From positions 85,935 through 149,934 of IMG/VR virus record IMGVR_UViG_3300029922_000015: a DNA stretch of 64,000 bases; one strand, 5' to 3'. Position numbers and translations under genes: made by a program. Below the pieces are notes generated by a model, which searched no databases, was not told the origin of the DNA, and saw nothing but the letters and a program-made list of their open reading frames with translations. This DNA is from a virus. Shown in pieces: positions 7,386-15,541 of this stretch; the first letter of the stretch is position 1, and every line of letters begins with the position of its first letter.

Positions 7386-7886
7386 ATGAAGAATTTTGTC
7401 GATATACGTCGTAGCTTTGGAGAGGTGATAGTTACGGCTTGTCTTCCTAGCTTGGAAGATTTTGTCAAACAAGTAAGCAAAGATGATGTTGAGAATGTAT
7501 TAGATCATTGCGATACGGCGGCTCGCGCTAAGTTTTATTCGCCCGCTTTGAATTATAGTTATCGTTTTGATTATAATCGAATTTTTGGAGATTTAGGTCA
7601 ACGTATAGAAAGAGAGGGATGGTTGCGCCCTCGCTATCAATGGGGCGATGTGACTCTGTGTAACGAAGAGACGTTTAATGTTGTGCCTTTTGTTAGTCGC
7701 GGCATTGGAAAGGAACAAAAACTTAAGTTTCTAGGAGTATATTCCGAAGAGGATTTAACTCGACTGTCGAAATCTTTAAAAGCTGTTATTGAATTTGCTC
7801 GCGACTATCGCCGGGAAATAACAATTCGTTGCGAAGTTGGAGATGAAAAAGAAGAAGACAGCAAGGCGATAGAAATTCAGATTTAG
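7386..7886 (+). CDS. amidoligase-cassette protein X1, 166 aa, unknown function
   Basis: Not a recognised family. It is homologous by eye to X2 (12958-13476). The N-terminus IRRSFGEVIVTACLPSLE matches IKRTPDGTLITIQAPSVE. Near residue 115, SRGIGKEQKLKFLGVYSEED matches SRGISEKKQFLIPGMFSTD, followed by a long helix and a closing strand. Both copies lie directly upstream of an amidoligase and a class-II glutamine amidotransferase, so X probably works with them as substrate, carrier or regulator. The start is set by the leaderless promoter. Confidence 0.7.
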   Translation: MKNFVDIRRSFGEVIVTACLPSLEDFVKQVSKDDVENVLDHCDTAARAKFYSPALNYSYRFDYNRIFGDLGQRIEREGWLRPRYQWGDVTLCNEETFNVVPFVSRGIGKEQKLKFLGVYSEEDLTRLSKSLKAVIEFARDYRREITIRCEVGDEKEEDSKAIEIQI

Positions 7887-7887
7887 C

Positions 7888-8559
7888 ATGAAATATATTT
7901 CTAAAATTGGCCTTGAAATCGAGGGAGGATGGTTTTCGACTGAAGACAAGCCGGAAAGTCTTACAAGCTGGCATCACGACGATAGCGTTCGTAACATCCG
8001 CAAAACCCAAAACGGAGTTCCTATTCGTTTTATTGGCGAGGCGGTTTCTATACCCCTCGCGAATTTGAGCGCAGTCCACGAATGGATTAACATTTATTGG
8101 CCCGACCGTAAAAATAAGAGTTGTGGTTTTCACATTCATACTTCGTTCGTTGATCCTAAATTTTATTGGTATCTTGTTAATGAGGATTTTTATATTCAAT
8201 TTTATAAGAAAATGAAAGCGGTAGGCAATAAGCTTCACCTGTCCGCTCATTTCTTTGATAGATTAATGGGCAAGAATGTTCACTGTCAGAAATTATTCAA
8301 GGGCCGCGAACAACTTTACGCTCTAACCAAAACAAATAATCGGTATTCTCAGCTTAATTATTGCTACTCCTTGCACGGCACACTCGAAAATCGTTTGCCT
8401 TGCGCCATTCTTCCCATAAGGAAGGCTCAGCAATACGTTGATGAGTATATTCAATTTATCGAAAATTATTTAGAGGCTCATCCTAAACCCGAGATTACCG
8501 AGTTTAATTGGGAAACAAAAGTTGAAGTCGAAGATGAAAATGAGAAAATTTTGTCTTGA
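7888..8559 (+). CDS. amidoligase-like enzyme AL1 (Amidoligase_2 type)
   Basis: A 223-aa protein with the three signature blocks of Amidoligase_2 GS-fold COOH-amine ligases: GLEIEGG (8-14, metal-binding Glu), CGFHIHTS in the middle, and HGTLENRLP near residue 165. The family is predicted to join a carboxylate to an amine with ATP. It starts one base after the X1 stop. Its own stop codon is part of the -35 box of the amidotransferase promoter. Likely target unknown: protein, peptidoglycan, small molecule or modified base. Confidence 0.82.
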   Translation: MKYISKIGLEIEGGWFSTEDKPESLTSWHHDDSVRNIRKTQNGVPIRFIGEAVSIPLANLSAVHEWINIYWPDRKNKSCGFHIHTSFVDPKFYWYLVNEDFYIQFYKKMKAVGNKLHLSAHFFDRLMGKNVHCQKLFKGREQLYALTKTNNRYSQLNYCYSLHGTLENRLPCAILPIRKAQQYVDEYIQFIENYLEAHPKPEITEFNWETKVEVEDENEKILS

Positions 8560-8584
8560 CAATTAACGAAACAAGTGATATAAT
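8556..8584 (+). promoter_or_regulatory. sigma70-type promoter
   Basis: TTGACA, 17 bases, TATAAT (perfect), 12 bases to the ATG at 8597. The -35 contains the TGA stop of AL1. Confidence 0.8.
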
Positions 8585-8596
8585 CTTAAAAAATCT

Positions 8597-9301
8597 ATGT
8601 GCCTCATTATTTATTCAAAAAGCGGTCGTCCTAAGCAAGAGTATATCGAAAATGGAGAAGCCTCCAATGACGATGGAACGGGTATCGCGTGGATTGAAAA
8701 TGGTTACTTGCGATATATCAAAGGAATCGATTTGAAGGAAACGATTAAGCTTTCTCAAGAATTGCCGCTAGGATATATTATACATTTTCGGATGGCCTCC
8801 ATTGGTGGAGTAGACCCACAACTTATTCATCCCTTTCCTGTGAATGTACACGTTCCTTTGCAACAAAAGGGCAAAGCTAACAAACTATTGTTTCATAACG
8901 GACATTGGCATTCGTGGAAACAACATTTGATGGATCATCTCAGCCCTAAAGTTATTCTTCCAGAGGGTAAATGGAGCGATACGCGGGCGATTGCTCTTTT
9001 GACGGCGATTCACGGAAAGAACTTTTTGCGGACTATTGCCGACGGACAAGCCGGATGGGCGGGTAAATTCGCTTTGATGACGCCTAGCAAAACTACTTTA
9101 ATCGGTCGTTGGGAAGAAGAAGAAGGAGTATTTTATTCCAATGCTAATTATAAATGGAGCTATCATCGCTCTAATTATAATTATTCTGGATCGGCTAGCG
9201 ATCATAGTTATCACAACGGACTTCGCACGACCCACCAAGATCGTAGTTTATCGCCTCACTCTCAAAGAGAGGCGGAATATTTGCAAGGATATGATCATTA
9301 A
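8597..9301 (+). CDS. class-II glutamine amidotransferase (Ntn hydrolase), copy 1
   Basis: Begins Met-Cys-Leu-Ile-Ile, so Cys2 becomes the N-terminal nucleophile once Met is removed. Further class-II landmarks: NDDGTGIAW, HFRMASIGG, HPFPV, LLFHNGHW and KWSDTRAIA. The glutaminase domain (about residues 2-185) would release ammonia from glutamine. No synthetase domain is fused; the C-terminal 50 residues are Ser/Tyr/His-rich and low in complexity. Neighbouring AL1 is the obvious ammonia acceptor or partner. A second copy is at 14232-15047. Confidence 0.85.
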   Translation: MCLIIYSKSGRPKQEYIENGEASNDDGTGIAWIENGYLRYIKGIDLKETIKLSQELPLGYIIHFRMASIGGVDPQLIHPFPVNVHVPLQQKGKANKLLFHNGHWHSWKQHLMDHLSPKVILPEGKWSDTRAIALLTAIHGKNFLRTIADGQAGWAGKFALMTPSKTTLIGRWEEEEGVFYSNANYKWSYHRSNYNYSGSASDHSYHNGLRTTHQDRSLSPHSQREAEYLQGYDH

Positions 9302-9318
9302 AAAAGATCAAAAAGTTC

Positions 9319-9347
9319 TTGACAAAATGAGCAATAAGTAGTATTAT
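9319..9347 (+). promoter_or_regulatory. sigma70-type promoter
   Basis: TTGACA, 17 bases, TATTAT, with a leader of about 37 bases containing an ACAAACAAA run and GAAAGG before the ATG at 9391. Confidence 0.75.
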
Positions 9348-9390
9348 TGTTCAAGTCAGAAAACCAAACAAACAAAAAAGAAAGGCCAAA

Positions 9391-9633
9391 ATGGCACGTA
9401 TTGTTAAACTCGCAGTTCACGACACCGATTCTTACCCTTCTCAGAAGGTTAAGTCGAAGATCGGTAAGACCCTCCTTAAGGGAGCGCAGACCGTCTTTGT
9501 TACCCGCAAAGACCTCGCTACCGTCTTGAAGAGCGGTGCCTTCAAGAAGGCTCCTAAGACCGAAGCGTTCCTTAAGGAACTCAAGGCTTCTGCAAAGAAG
9601 AACGGTGCTTACCACATCAAGCTTTCTGTCTAA
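9391..9633 (+). CDS. highly expressed small basic protein, 80 aa
   Basis: A lysine-rich protein (VKLAVHD, KVKSKIGKTLLKG, then KASAKKNG) with about 20 Lys in 80 residues. Codon use differs from its neighbours: AAG, CTC, ACC and GGT dominate where adjacent genes prefer AAA and AT-ending codons, as expected for a very abundant product. It has its own promoter, a good ribosome binding site and a strong terminator. Likely a DNA- or RNA-binding or structural protein; family not recognised. Confidence 0.75.
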   Translation: MARIVKLAVHDTDSYPSQKVKSKIGKTLLKGAQTVFVTRKDLATVLKSGAFKKAPKTEAFLKELKASAKKNGAYHIKLSV

Positions 9634-9664
9634 TTGACAGATTGTTTGTAAGGTGAACCTTAAA

Positions 9665-9700
9665 AGAGAGTCAACTGATAAAACGGTTGGCTCTCTTTTT
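9665..9700 (+). terminator. Rho-independent terminator
   Basis: 11-bp stem (AGAGAGTCAAC with GTTGGCTCTCT, one G-U pair) followed by TTTTT. Ends the 80-aa basic protein transcript. Confidence 0.88.
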
Positions 9701-9716
9701 CCTTTAGTAGAAGGCT

Positions 9717-10385
9717 ATGAATAAAAGCTCTAAAATAGATCGGGTGGGGGTTGAATTAGAAGGAGGCTGGAAGCAAAACCGCCCTCAACAAAAGCACATG
9801 CATGGCGATAGTTCGGTGGAAATACCGAATTATGAGGAATTTTGTTACGATGAGGATGGGGATTTTGATATGTGCGGCGAAATAGCTAGCTCCCCATTTG
9901 CTAGTTTGCATCATCTTTCTAGATGGATTCGCGAATCTTATCCCGATACAACAAACGCTTCATGCGGTTTGCATATTCATATTAGTACCAAAAAGCAAGA
10001 AGACTATGCGCTGCTTATGCATAAGAAATTTTATAATATATTCCTTGTCGCAATGGAAAAATGGGGACAACGGCATTGTTCCTCTAGATCGAGCGAGGAT
10101 CGTTCCTTTTGGGCTCGTTTTAAAGGAAATAATGATTTTTGCGTAAGAGAACATTATCCTATCAGCCAAATTAAAGGTCAAGATGATAAATATACCCAAT
10201 TAAATTTTTGCTCATGGCGAGAACATCGGACATTAGAATGTCGTTTGTTTCCAGCTTTTAAAACGGTGGATAAGAGTATTTCGGGCACGGCTTTCTTTAT
10301 AAGACTTGTCGATAATTATCTTCGGACAATGAAACCTAACGATTACACAAAAAAATACTTGCAAATTATTAATCCTAGAGTATAA
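9717..10385 (+). CDS. amidoligase-like enzyme AL2
   Basis: 222 aa with GVELEGGW (10-17), the SSVEIP...CGEIASSPF block, CGLHIHIS (about 82-89) and HRTLECRLF (about 170-178). All predicted metal/catalytic positions are kept. It has no adjacent X or amidotransferase gene. It ends in a one-base overlap (TAATG) with the next gene, an acidic protein that may be its partner. Confidence 0.8.
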   Translation: MNKSSKIDRVGVELEGGWKQNRPQQKHMHGDSSVEIPNYEEFCYDEDGDFDMCGEIASSPFASLHHLSRWIRESYPDTTNASCGLHIHISTKKQEDYALLMHKKFYNIFLVAMEKWGQRHCSSRSSEDRSFWARFKGNNDFCVREHYPISQIKGQDDKYTQLNFCSWREHRTLECRLFPAFKTVDKSISGTAFFIRLVDNYLRTMKPNDYTKKYLQIINPRV

Positions 10386-10780
10386 TGAGTTGGATGAAAT
10401 ATCTAAACGAGAACGAAGACGAGATGATCGCCCGTTTATTGGACGAATCTATAGATAACGGATTCGAACATCCTCAGTATGCTTTTGAAGTAGAAGACGA
10501 AACGGATTTTCAAACAATTTTTCAAAATGCGTCCGATGAGACAATTATCGATGGGGAATATACTGTCATTGAAGATTCGGATGAAATAGAAATTTCGCCC
10601 GATATGGATTTAAGGCCGGAAAGAGAACGGCATCGTTGTAAACTTAAACTAGGGAAGATACCTTATAATGTGGCTTGGACTAACGGGTTCTATCATAAAA
10701 GAGGAGGGAAAATCCTTTACAAAAAGGGCTCCCGTATGCGAAAAGCTTTCGAAGCGGGTAGAAGCGCGGGGAGCCAATAG
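10385..10780 (+). CDS. hypothetical acidic/basic two-part protein, 131 aa
   Basis: Residues 1-78 are strongly acidic (many Glu/Asp) and the last 50 are basic (RERHRCKLKLGKIPYNVAW, KRGGKILYKKGSRMRKAF). Charge separation suggests a nucleic acid-binding tail with an acidic partner-binding half. Translationally coupled to AL2. Family not recognised. Confidence 0.65.
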   Translation: MSWMKYLNENEDEMIARLLDESIDNGFEHPQYAFEVEDETDFQTIFQNASDETIIDGEYTVIEDSDEIEISPDMDLRPERERHRCKLKLGKIPYNVAWTNGFYHKRGGKILYKKGSRMRKAFEAGRSAGSQ

Positions 10781-10860
10781 ATATCGTATTCATTACGATA
10801 ATAAGAAGAAAAAGAAGGAAGATCGTTTTCTTGAAATGAATTTTCTACTAAAAAATCCCC

Positions 10861-11103
10861 ATGTCGCCAAAAATTTTATTTGATAATACTAAAGACGTGG
10901 AAGCTATTTCCACCAAACTTTTAGAGCCAAGTTCTGATGATTTAAAATTCATGGCTTCGAGATTTTCTAAAGAACAATGGGAAATCCTTTGCGCTTCTTC
11001 TAATTTCATGGATATGCTTTATAATGATTTTAATCGTTCTCGGTTTTTGGCTGAAAAAATCCTAGCGGGAAGAGGAGACACGATAAACGCGCAAAATAAA
11101 TGA
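10861..11103 (+). CDS. hypothetical protein, 80 aa
   Basis: A mostly helical small protein (EAISTKLLEPSSDDLKFMA, then two helices ending in FLAEKILAGRG). It overlaps the GNAT gene start by 4 bases (ATGA). Not recognised. Confidence 0.6.
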   Translation: MSPKILFDNTKDVEAISTKLLEPSSDDLKFMASRFSKEQWEILCASSNFMDMLYNDFNRSRFLAEKILAGRGDTINAQNK

Positions 11104-11537
11104 AGTCTTTTAATATTATTCCCGTTTCTCTATTTTCCCTCTATTGTGATTATCTTTGCAATTGGAGTGAGGGCCATTTATGTCGGGCGACGATAGAATA
11201 TATTAACTTGACTTGTTCTGATTATGCAATCGGCTATGCGGCTCACGACGAAACGGGGCCAGTTTCGATTTCTATAGCCTCCAAAACCTTTCCTTTCGCC
11301 GCCATCGCTACCAGACCGGATAAAAGAGGCCAAGGGCTTGCTAAAAAGGTTCTAAAACAAACGATTAATCACTTTCGTTTAGCTGGTTTGGTTTATGAAA
11401 CTTGGGTAGCGGCGGATAATCCTAGTTCTATTGTCTTGTTAGAAAGCGTGGGCTTGAGAAAAGTAAGAGAAGAGACGAAAAACCGGAGAAGTACCGGAGA
11501 ATATTTAGCTTTTAAATATTCTTCAAAAAACACTTGA
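11100..11537 (+). CDS. GNAT-family N-acetyltransferase
   Basis: 145 aa. The acetyl-CoA pyrophosphate-binding motif (Q/R-x-x-G-x-G/A) is present as RPDKRGQGLA (about 75-84). The C-terminal GNAT signature ADNPSSIVLLESVGLRKV (about 102-119) follows. Substrate unknown; it could acetylate a protein or small molecule. The stop TGA lies inside the -35 box of the next promoter. Confidence 0.85.
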   Translation: MKSFNIIPVSLFSLYCDYLCNWSEGHLCRATIEYINLTCSDYAIGYAAHDETGPVSISIASKTFPFAAIATRPDKRGQGLAKKVLKQTINHFRLAGLVYETWVAADNPSSIVLLESVGLRKVREETKNRRSTGEYLAFKYSSKNT

Positions 11538-11562
11538 CTTTTGGTTAAAGATGAGTTATTAT
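11534..11562 (+). promoter_or_regulatory. sigma70-type promoter
   Basis: TTGACT, 17 bases, TATTAT; leader of about 33 bases to the ATG at 11596. Confidence 0.65.
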
Positions 11563-11595
11563 GTATTCGAACAATAAAGGCGTAAATAAAATATT

Positions 11596-11796
11596 ATGAG
11601 AAGTCGCGAAATTAAAATGAATGCTCTCTATGATTGCGAGGGGGTTATCTGCCGAGCTAAGAAGCAATTGAAGAATGGGCGTTTTTTGGTGACTCACCAT
11701 AAGTCGTTTCATTCTATTGTTGAGCCTGTCAAGCTAAAGCGTATAGGTGCAAAACGTATCCAGTCTTATTTGAGAGAAGTCGGAGTAGATATTTAA
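11596..11796 (+). CDS. hypothetical basic protein, 66 aa
   Basis: Lys/Arg-rich, with an SH3-like beginning (MNALYDCEGVICRAKKQLKNGRFLV) and a C-terminal helix. The ATG at 11617 (MNALYD) is a possible alternative start. Family not recognised. Confidence 0.6.
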   Translation: MRSREIKMNALYDCEGVICRAKKQLKNGRFLVTHHKSFHSIVEPVKLKRIGAKRIQSYLREVGVDI

Positions 11797-11873
11797 TTTG
11801 TTAGTTAGCAAACTAACTGGTGGAGGCGGCGGGTTGACTCGCTCCTAGATGGGCTGCGCATATCTAAAACGCA

Positions 11874-12143
11874 ATGGAACGAATAATTAAACCTTCTCAT
11901 GGAACTTACAGGGGATGTCCTATGTATCGGTTCTACGGAGACTATGTAAAAGGTCGTTGGATAGGCAGATATACTCGTCTTTATCCACAAGCTCTTGAGT
12001 CAATGCCTAACATTTATTTTCTTCCCGAAGTCGTTATTAAAGGTATTGCTATTTGTTGGCCGTTTATAAAAGAAAACGGGGACAACTATACTCCCCTTAG
12101 ATATGTAGAACCAAAAAATTCTATTTCTCTGTCTCCTAAATGA
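11874..12143 (+). CDS. hypothetical protein, 89 aa, paralogue of the next gene
   Basis: Shares FYGDxxKG, Y-R and a WPF/WPY...PLRYVE-type ending with the protein at 12140-12427, so the pair arose by tandem duplication. Overlaps it by 4 bases (ATGA). Function unknown. Confidence 0.65.
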   Translation: MERIIKPSHGTYRGCPMYRFYGDYVKGRWIGRYTRLYPQALESMPNIYFLPEVVIKGIAICWPFIKENGDNYTPLRYVEPKNSISLSPK

Positions 12144-12427
12144 CTTTAACAAAGCTATTTATTAAACCCCGGCGGATACCTTTACAAATGCATATCCATA
12201 ATTTCTATGGAGATTTGGATAAGGGTTATTTTAAGCTTTATGAACGATATTTTTGCAAATCGTTTGCTTTAGAAAGAGAAGCGGAAGGATTTCGTTCGAT
12301 TGTTTGGAAAATAGTTCCAATGGAGTTTAGAAATAATCCTAATTTAATTTTAGCGTGGCCTTATCACAGAGATAAGCGAGGTAATTTTATTCCTTTACAA
12401 TATTGCGAAACGATAATTAGTGCTTGA
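12140..12427 (+). CDS. hypothetical protein, 95 aa, paralogue of the previous gene
   Basis: Contains NFYGDLDKGYFKLYERYF and, near the end, AWPYHRDKRGNFIPLQYCE, matching the layout of the 89-aa protein upstream. Its TGA stop is embedded in the -35 box of the next promoter. Confidence 0.65.
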   Translation: MTLTKLFIKPRRIPLQMHIHNFYGDLDKGYFKLYERYFCKSFALEREAEGFRSIVWKIVPMEFRNNPNLILAWPYHRDKRGNFIPLQYCETIISA

Positions 12428-12452
12428 CACGCGACGAATCCTTTGATAACAT
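12424..12452 (+). promoter_or_regulatory. leaderless promoter with ACGAATC spacer motif
   Basis: TTGACA, 17 bases, TAACAT, 6 bases, ATG at 12459. Confidence 0.8.
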
Positions 12453-12458
12453 ATTTTT

Positions 12459-12935
12459 ATGCGATATATTGCCGACGTTCAGTATAAGTATGATCCGATT
12501 ACTAATAAGGCGTCACTTTATCTTTATTCTCCGACAATAGCGGCGATGTATGAAGAAATCGGTTTCGACACTCGCAACTACGAGTCGGAAAGATATGAGC
12601 TTTTAGAATCTCTTTCTGCTTATTTAGTTAGAGGAATTTCAATTGAAAATGAACATCGATTCGAGCGGCGCGGCACGAAATACACAGTTTTTACGCAAAA
12701 ATGCGCTAATTGTAATCTTTTGATTGAGTGTGATGGGGGATGGGGAGTAAATATTTCCCATATTCGAGGAGTTCTTATTGGTAAGGGTTTCAGTTATAAA
12801 ATAAAGCCATTGCCCGTTGCGAAAACGGAAGCGGTTTTGATAGCTTATAGCGAAGGGGTTCGCGAGTATTATCGCGCTCTTAAAAGCCATTTAGATTTAA
12901 AAAGAAAATACGATAAAGTTCTTGACAAAGAATAA
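12459..12935 (+). CDS. hypothetical protein, 158 aa, possibly a divergent X protein
   Basis: Not recognised. The C-terminal third (VNISHIRGVLIGKGFSYKIK followed by a long helix) has the strand-then-helix layout seen near SRGI in X1 and X2. It sits directly upstream of X2, so it may be a third, diverged member of that family. It contains the cysteine pair CANC at about 86-89. Confidence 0.6.
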   Translation: MRYIADVQYKYDPITNKASLYLYSPTIAAMYEEIGFDTRNYESERYELLESLSAYLVRGISIENEHRFERRGTKYTVFTQKCANCNLLIECDGGWGVNISHIRGVLIGKGFSYKIKPLPVAKTEAVLIAYSEGVREYYRALKSHLDLKRKYDKVLDKE

Positions 12936-12950
12936 AACATAGAATAAGAT
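12922..12950 (+). promoter_or_regulatory. sigma70-type promoter
   Basis: TTGACA, 17 bases, TAAGAT, 7 bases, ATG at 12958. The -35 lies within the last codons of the upstream gene. Confidence 0.75.
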
Positions 12951-12957
12951 CATAACA

Positions 12958-13476
12958 ATGAGTAATAGCACTTTCGAGATTAAACGGACTCCCGATGGAA
13001 CGTTGATTACGATTCAAGCCCCATCCGTGGAAAGAATTTTTCGATCCCTCGCTCGCGAAGCCCGAAATCCTCTGGCCCTAAGCGGAATCAATGTCGATTG
13101 CTGGTGGGGCGATCAAACCGACCGATTCGTTCGTAACATGAGCGAAATTTTTGTTCACGAAGCGACCGTTTTGAATAAAAGTAAAACGGGGGTGAAAGAG
13201 GAAGATTTGGTAGTTCCTACTTGTCGTTCTGATTATCTTTTTCAAAATAATAATGTCGGGGTTCGTTTACTAATGAGCCGAGGCATCTCTGAGAAAAAGC
13301 AATTTTTGATTCCCGGCATGTTTTCTACCGATACCATTCAAAAGGTGGCGTTGGGTTATAAAAAGGCCATGAGCTATCTTATTAAGGAAGCGGGTAAAGA
13401 AGTTGTTTATAAGTTTCAAATTGCTGAGCCCGATGACGCCGAAAAGACTCAGGTTCTTGAATTCACTAATATCTAA
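12958..13476 (+). CDS. amidoligase-cassette protein X2, 172 aa, unknown function
   Basis: Second copy of the X family (see 7386-7886): IKRTPDGTLITIQAPSVE at the N-terminus, SRGISEKKQFLIPGMFSTD at about residue 112, then a helix and a closing strand. It overlaps AL3 by one base (TAATG). The gene order X2-AL3-amidotransferase repeats X1-AL1-amidotransferase. Confidence 0.7.
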   Translation: MSNSTFEIKRTPDGTLITIQAPSVERIFRSLAREARNPLALSGINVDCWWGDQTDRFVRNMSEIFVHEATVLNKSKTGVKEEDLVVPTCRSDYLFQNNNVGVRLLMSRGISEKKQFLIPGMFSTDTIQKVALGYKKAMSYLIKEAGKEVVYKFQIAEPDDAEKTQVLEFTNI

Positions 13477-14186
13477 TGTTTCGTCATATCTCTAAAATTG
13501 GCCTTGAAATAGAAGGCGGATGGTTTACGGATAAGCGTCCCGTTGATTTTAAGCACGATAGTAGTGTGCGTTTTCATCGCCGAGACTTTAAAGTAAGAGG
13601 AAAAGAACAAACGCGCCGAATTGATTTGGGCGAAGTAGCTTCCCGTCCTTTGGAATCAATCGCGGAGTGTGCTAATTGGATTAAGACTTATTGGCCCGAC
13701 AAGAAAAATGGAACGTGTGGCTTTCACATTCATATTTCGTTGAAGAATAAACTTCTTTATTCGTATTTGATGGACAAAGAATTCAATGAAGCTTTTTTGC
13801 ATTCCGCGCTTATGTTTGGACGAGCCCATAGGATGTCTCGCGATTTTTTCCATCGTTTAGAGGGTAAGAATCGTTATTGTAAGAAAATGTTTAAGCCGGA
13901 AGAACAATTGTACTTTCAGCATAATCACCAATATACCGAAAACAATCCTCGCTACGCTCAATTAAATTATTGTTTTTCGACTCATGGAACGGTTGAAAAT
14001 CGTCTTCCTACAGGAGCAATGCCGAAGGGAAAAGCTATTCGCACAGTAGAATGGTATGTAGATTTGGTAGAATCTTACCTTGATAAAAAAGAAGATAAGC
14101 CTATTTTGGTTCAAGTCGAAGGGTCTGACGAAGAAACCGAAGAAATAGACTTGACAAACTATGAATTTGGAGTAAATAAATCTTGA
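13476..14186 (+). CDS. amidoligase-like enzyme AL3
   Basis: 236 aa. GLEIEGGWF (9-17), CGFHIHIS (about 86-93) and HGTVENRLP (about 175-183). It is closest by eye to AL1 (shared ISKIGLEIEGGWF, SQLNYC/AQLNYC and KNxxCxKxFKxxEQLY), which supports duplication of the whole cassette. It ends ...KS with the TGA stop inside the -35 box of the next promoter. Confidence 0.82.
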   Translation: MFRHISKIGLEIEGGWFTDKRPVDFKHDSSVRFHRRDFKVRGKEQTRRIDLGEVASRPLESIAECANWIKTYWPDKKNGTCGFHIHISLKNKLLYSYLMDKEFNEAFLHSALMFGRAHRMSRDFFHRLEGKNRYCKKMFKPEEQLYFQHNHQYTENNPRYAQLNYCFSTHGTVENRLPTGAMPKGKAIRTVEWYVDLVESYLDKKEDKPILVQVEGSDEETEEIDLTNYEFGVNKS

Positions 14187-14211
14187 CAAATTTTGGATTT
14201 TGGCTTATACT
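14183..14211 (+). promoter_or_regulatory. sigma70-type promoter
   Basis: TTGACA, 17 bases, TATACT, then a leader with AGGAG before the ATG at 14232. It shows that the longer ORF starting at 14193 is not used. Confidence 0.8.
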
Positions 14212-14231
14212 GTAGGAGAACTAAAAAATAT

Positions 14232-15047
14232 ATGTGTTTGATAATTGCAAGTAGAACTGGTCGTCCGAAAGAGGAATATATCCGAAACGGATTCGCGAAT
14301 CATCCCGATGGAACTGGTATCGCGTGGTTCGAAAAAGACGGCGTTCATTATAAAAAGGGCTTGACCGTCGAAGAAACGATTACAATGTCCAAGGAATTGC
14401 CCGTTGGATACGTCATTCATTTTAGATGGGCGTCCGTAGGCGGAAAGGATAAGTCTTTGATCCACCCCTTTCCGATTTCAAAAGATGTTATTTTGCGTCC
14501 CGAAGGAACAGCGAAGTCTGTTTTGTTTCATAACGGTCATTGGGATAGTTGGAATAATGTTTTAGTTAATCACCTTTCATCCCGTTTGGTTTTGCCCACT
14601 GGAAAATGGAGCGATACGCGGGCGATTGCCTTTCTTGTATCTATTCACGGTACTCCATTCCTAAATTTGCTAGACGTTGGCAAGTTTATTGTGATGGCGA
14701 ATGGGAAGCAGTACGCTTTCGGAGATTTTCAGGAAGAAGATGGGGTTTATTACTCTAACAGTTCTCACAAAAATTTTATCCGAGGGGGTTGCGGAACTGG
14801 ATTGAACAATGGAACTTCGCGAGTCGGTACGGCATACGAGCCGATTACGCCTCGATCAACCAGACCGCCAATTTCTCAGCCGTCTCAACCTTTGTTAGGT
14901 GATACCCAAAGAATTACTCCACAAAGTAAGGTGGGCGCGGAAGAGCGCCGCGTTCTATCGGCGGAAGAGTTTCAAGAGCTTCGCGAATATTTTGAAAAGG
15001 ATTTAAATAGTAATCCTATTTCCGTTTCCGCGACAGGGGGAGCTTAA
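14232..15047 (+). CDS. class-II glutamine amidotransferase (Ntn hydrolase), copy 2
   Basis: 271 aa, beginning Met-Cys-Leu-Ile-Ile. Only this start places Cys at position 2 as nucleophile, and it lies downstream of the promoter and AGGAG. Landmarks: HPDGTGIAW, HFRWASVGG, HPFPI, VLFHNGHW and GKWSDTRAIA. It is clearly homologous to 8597-9301 along the catalytic domain. The C-terminal 80 residues are a Pro/Ser/Thr-rich linker plus an acidic helix (EEFQELREYFEKD), unlike copy 1. Predicted to supply ammonia to AL3. Confidence 0.85.
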   Translation: MCLIIASRTGRPKEEYIRNGFANHPDGTGIAWFEKDGVHYKKGLTVEETITMSKELPVGYVIHFRWASVGGKDKSLIHPFPISKDVILRPEGTAKSVLFHNGHWDSWNNVLVNHLSSRLVLPTGKWSDTRAIAFLVSIHGTPFLNLLDVGKFIVMANGKQYAFGDFQEEDGVYYSNSSHKNFIRGGCGTGLNNGTSRVGTAYEPITPRSTRPPISQPSQPLLGDTQRITPQSKVGAEERRVLSAEEFQELREYFEKDLNSNPISVSATGGA

Positions 15048-15232
15048 TGGATAAGGACACGATTCAATATATAGAGGGCAAGCACGAATCATTTAAAGAT
15101 ATGTTTAGCATACTTAAGTTTATTCATAATTTGCAGGATAACGATATCAAGATTATTAATAGTGACGCCGAGGAACTTAATAAAGAGCGGCTGGAAAAAG
15201 TTCTAGATCGAGCGCAGGAATTTATGCCTTAA
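15047..15232 (+). CDS. hypothetical protein, 61 aa
   Basis: An acidic helical protein (SFKDMFSILKFIHNLQ, then EELNKERLEKVLDRAQEF) without family match. One-base overlap with the amidotransferase upstream and with the micro-ORF downstream suggests coupled translation. Confidence 0.6.
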   Translation: MDKDTIQYIEGKHESFKDMFSILKFIHNLQDNDIKIINSDAEELNKERLEKVLDRAQEFMP

Positions 15233-15324
15233 TGTGTTTATCATATATAAGGTTTAAAACAGGAGACAACAAAGGAGTTTATTCTAATAGAAGGGCAAAG
15301 CGAGACTTTAAAACAAGTCAATGA
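15232..15324 (+). pseudogene. possible amidotransferase remnant, 30 codons
   Basis: Begins Met-Cys-Leu, as do both amidotransferases, then runs quickly into KGVYSNRRAKRDF, reminiscent of the EEDGVYYSN segment near their C-termini. This could be a third copy with a large internal deletion. It is coupled by TAATG to the gene upstream and its stop overlaps another ATG. The match is short and may be chance. Confidence 0.25.
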
Positions 15325-15541
15325 AGATGAGGACGTGGGAGCGAAACTCCATCGTATAAAAAATCCGTCTCTGGATACTCGTTTAGACCTTTGAAGGATT
15401 GAATGCCCTAGTGGGGCGCGAGCTTGCAACATAGTTCGGGCTTTTTAATACACGGAAAAGTAAAGAATTTTCGAAAGGAAAAACTGACAAATTGTTTCGC
15501 TTGTAGTGATACAAGAAAGCGTAGCAACGCGAAAAAAATTT
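15325..15541 (+). ncRNA. candidate structured leader RNA
   Basis: No convincing gene. Short perfect stems: GGAG/CTCC, CTTGT/ACAAG and GCGT/ACGC just before the next ATG. GC-rich spikes stand in an AT-rich background. Precedes the 129-aa gene. Confidence 0.3.

Noticed and set aside
10668-10883. 71-aa ORF in the + strand
   Set aside because: Overlaps the 131-aa gene and the next gene in another frame; sequence is a low-complexity Lys run. Treated as a shadow.
14193-14231. Upstream extension of the second amidotransferase
   Set aside because: It covers the -10 box and would bury the catalytic Cys that must be residue 2.
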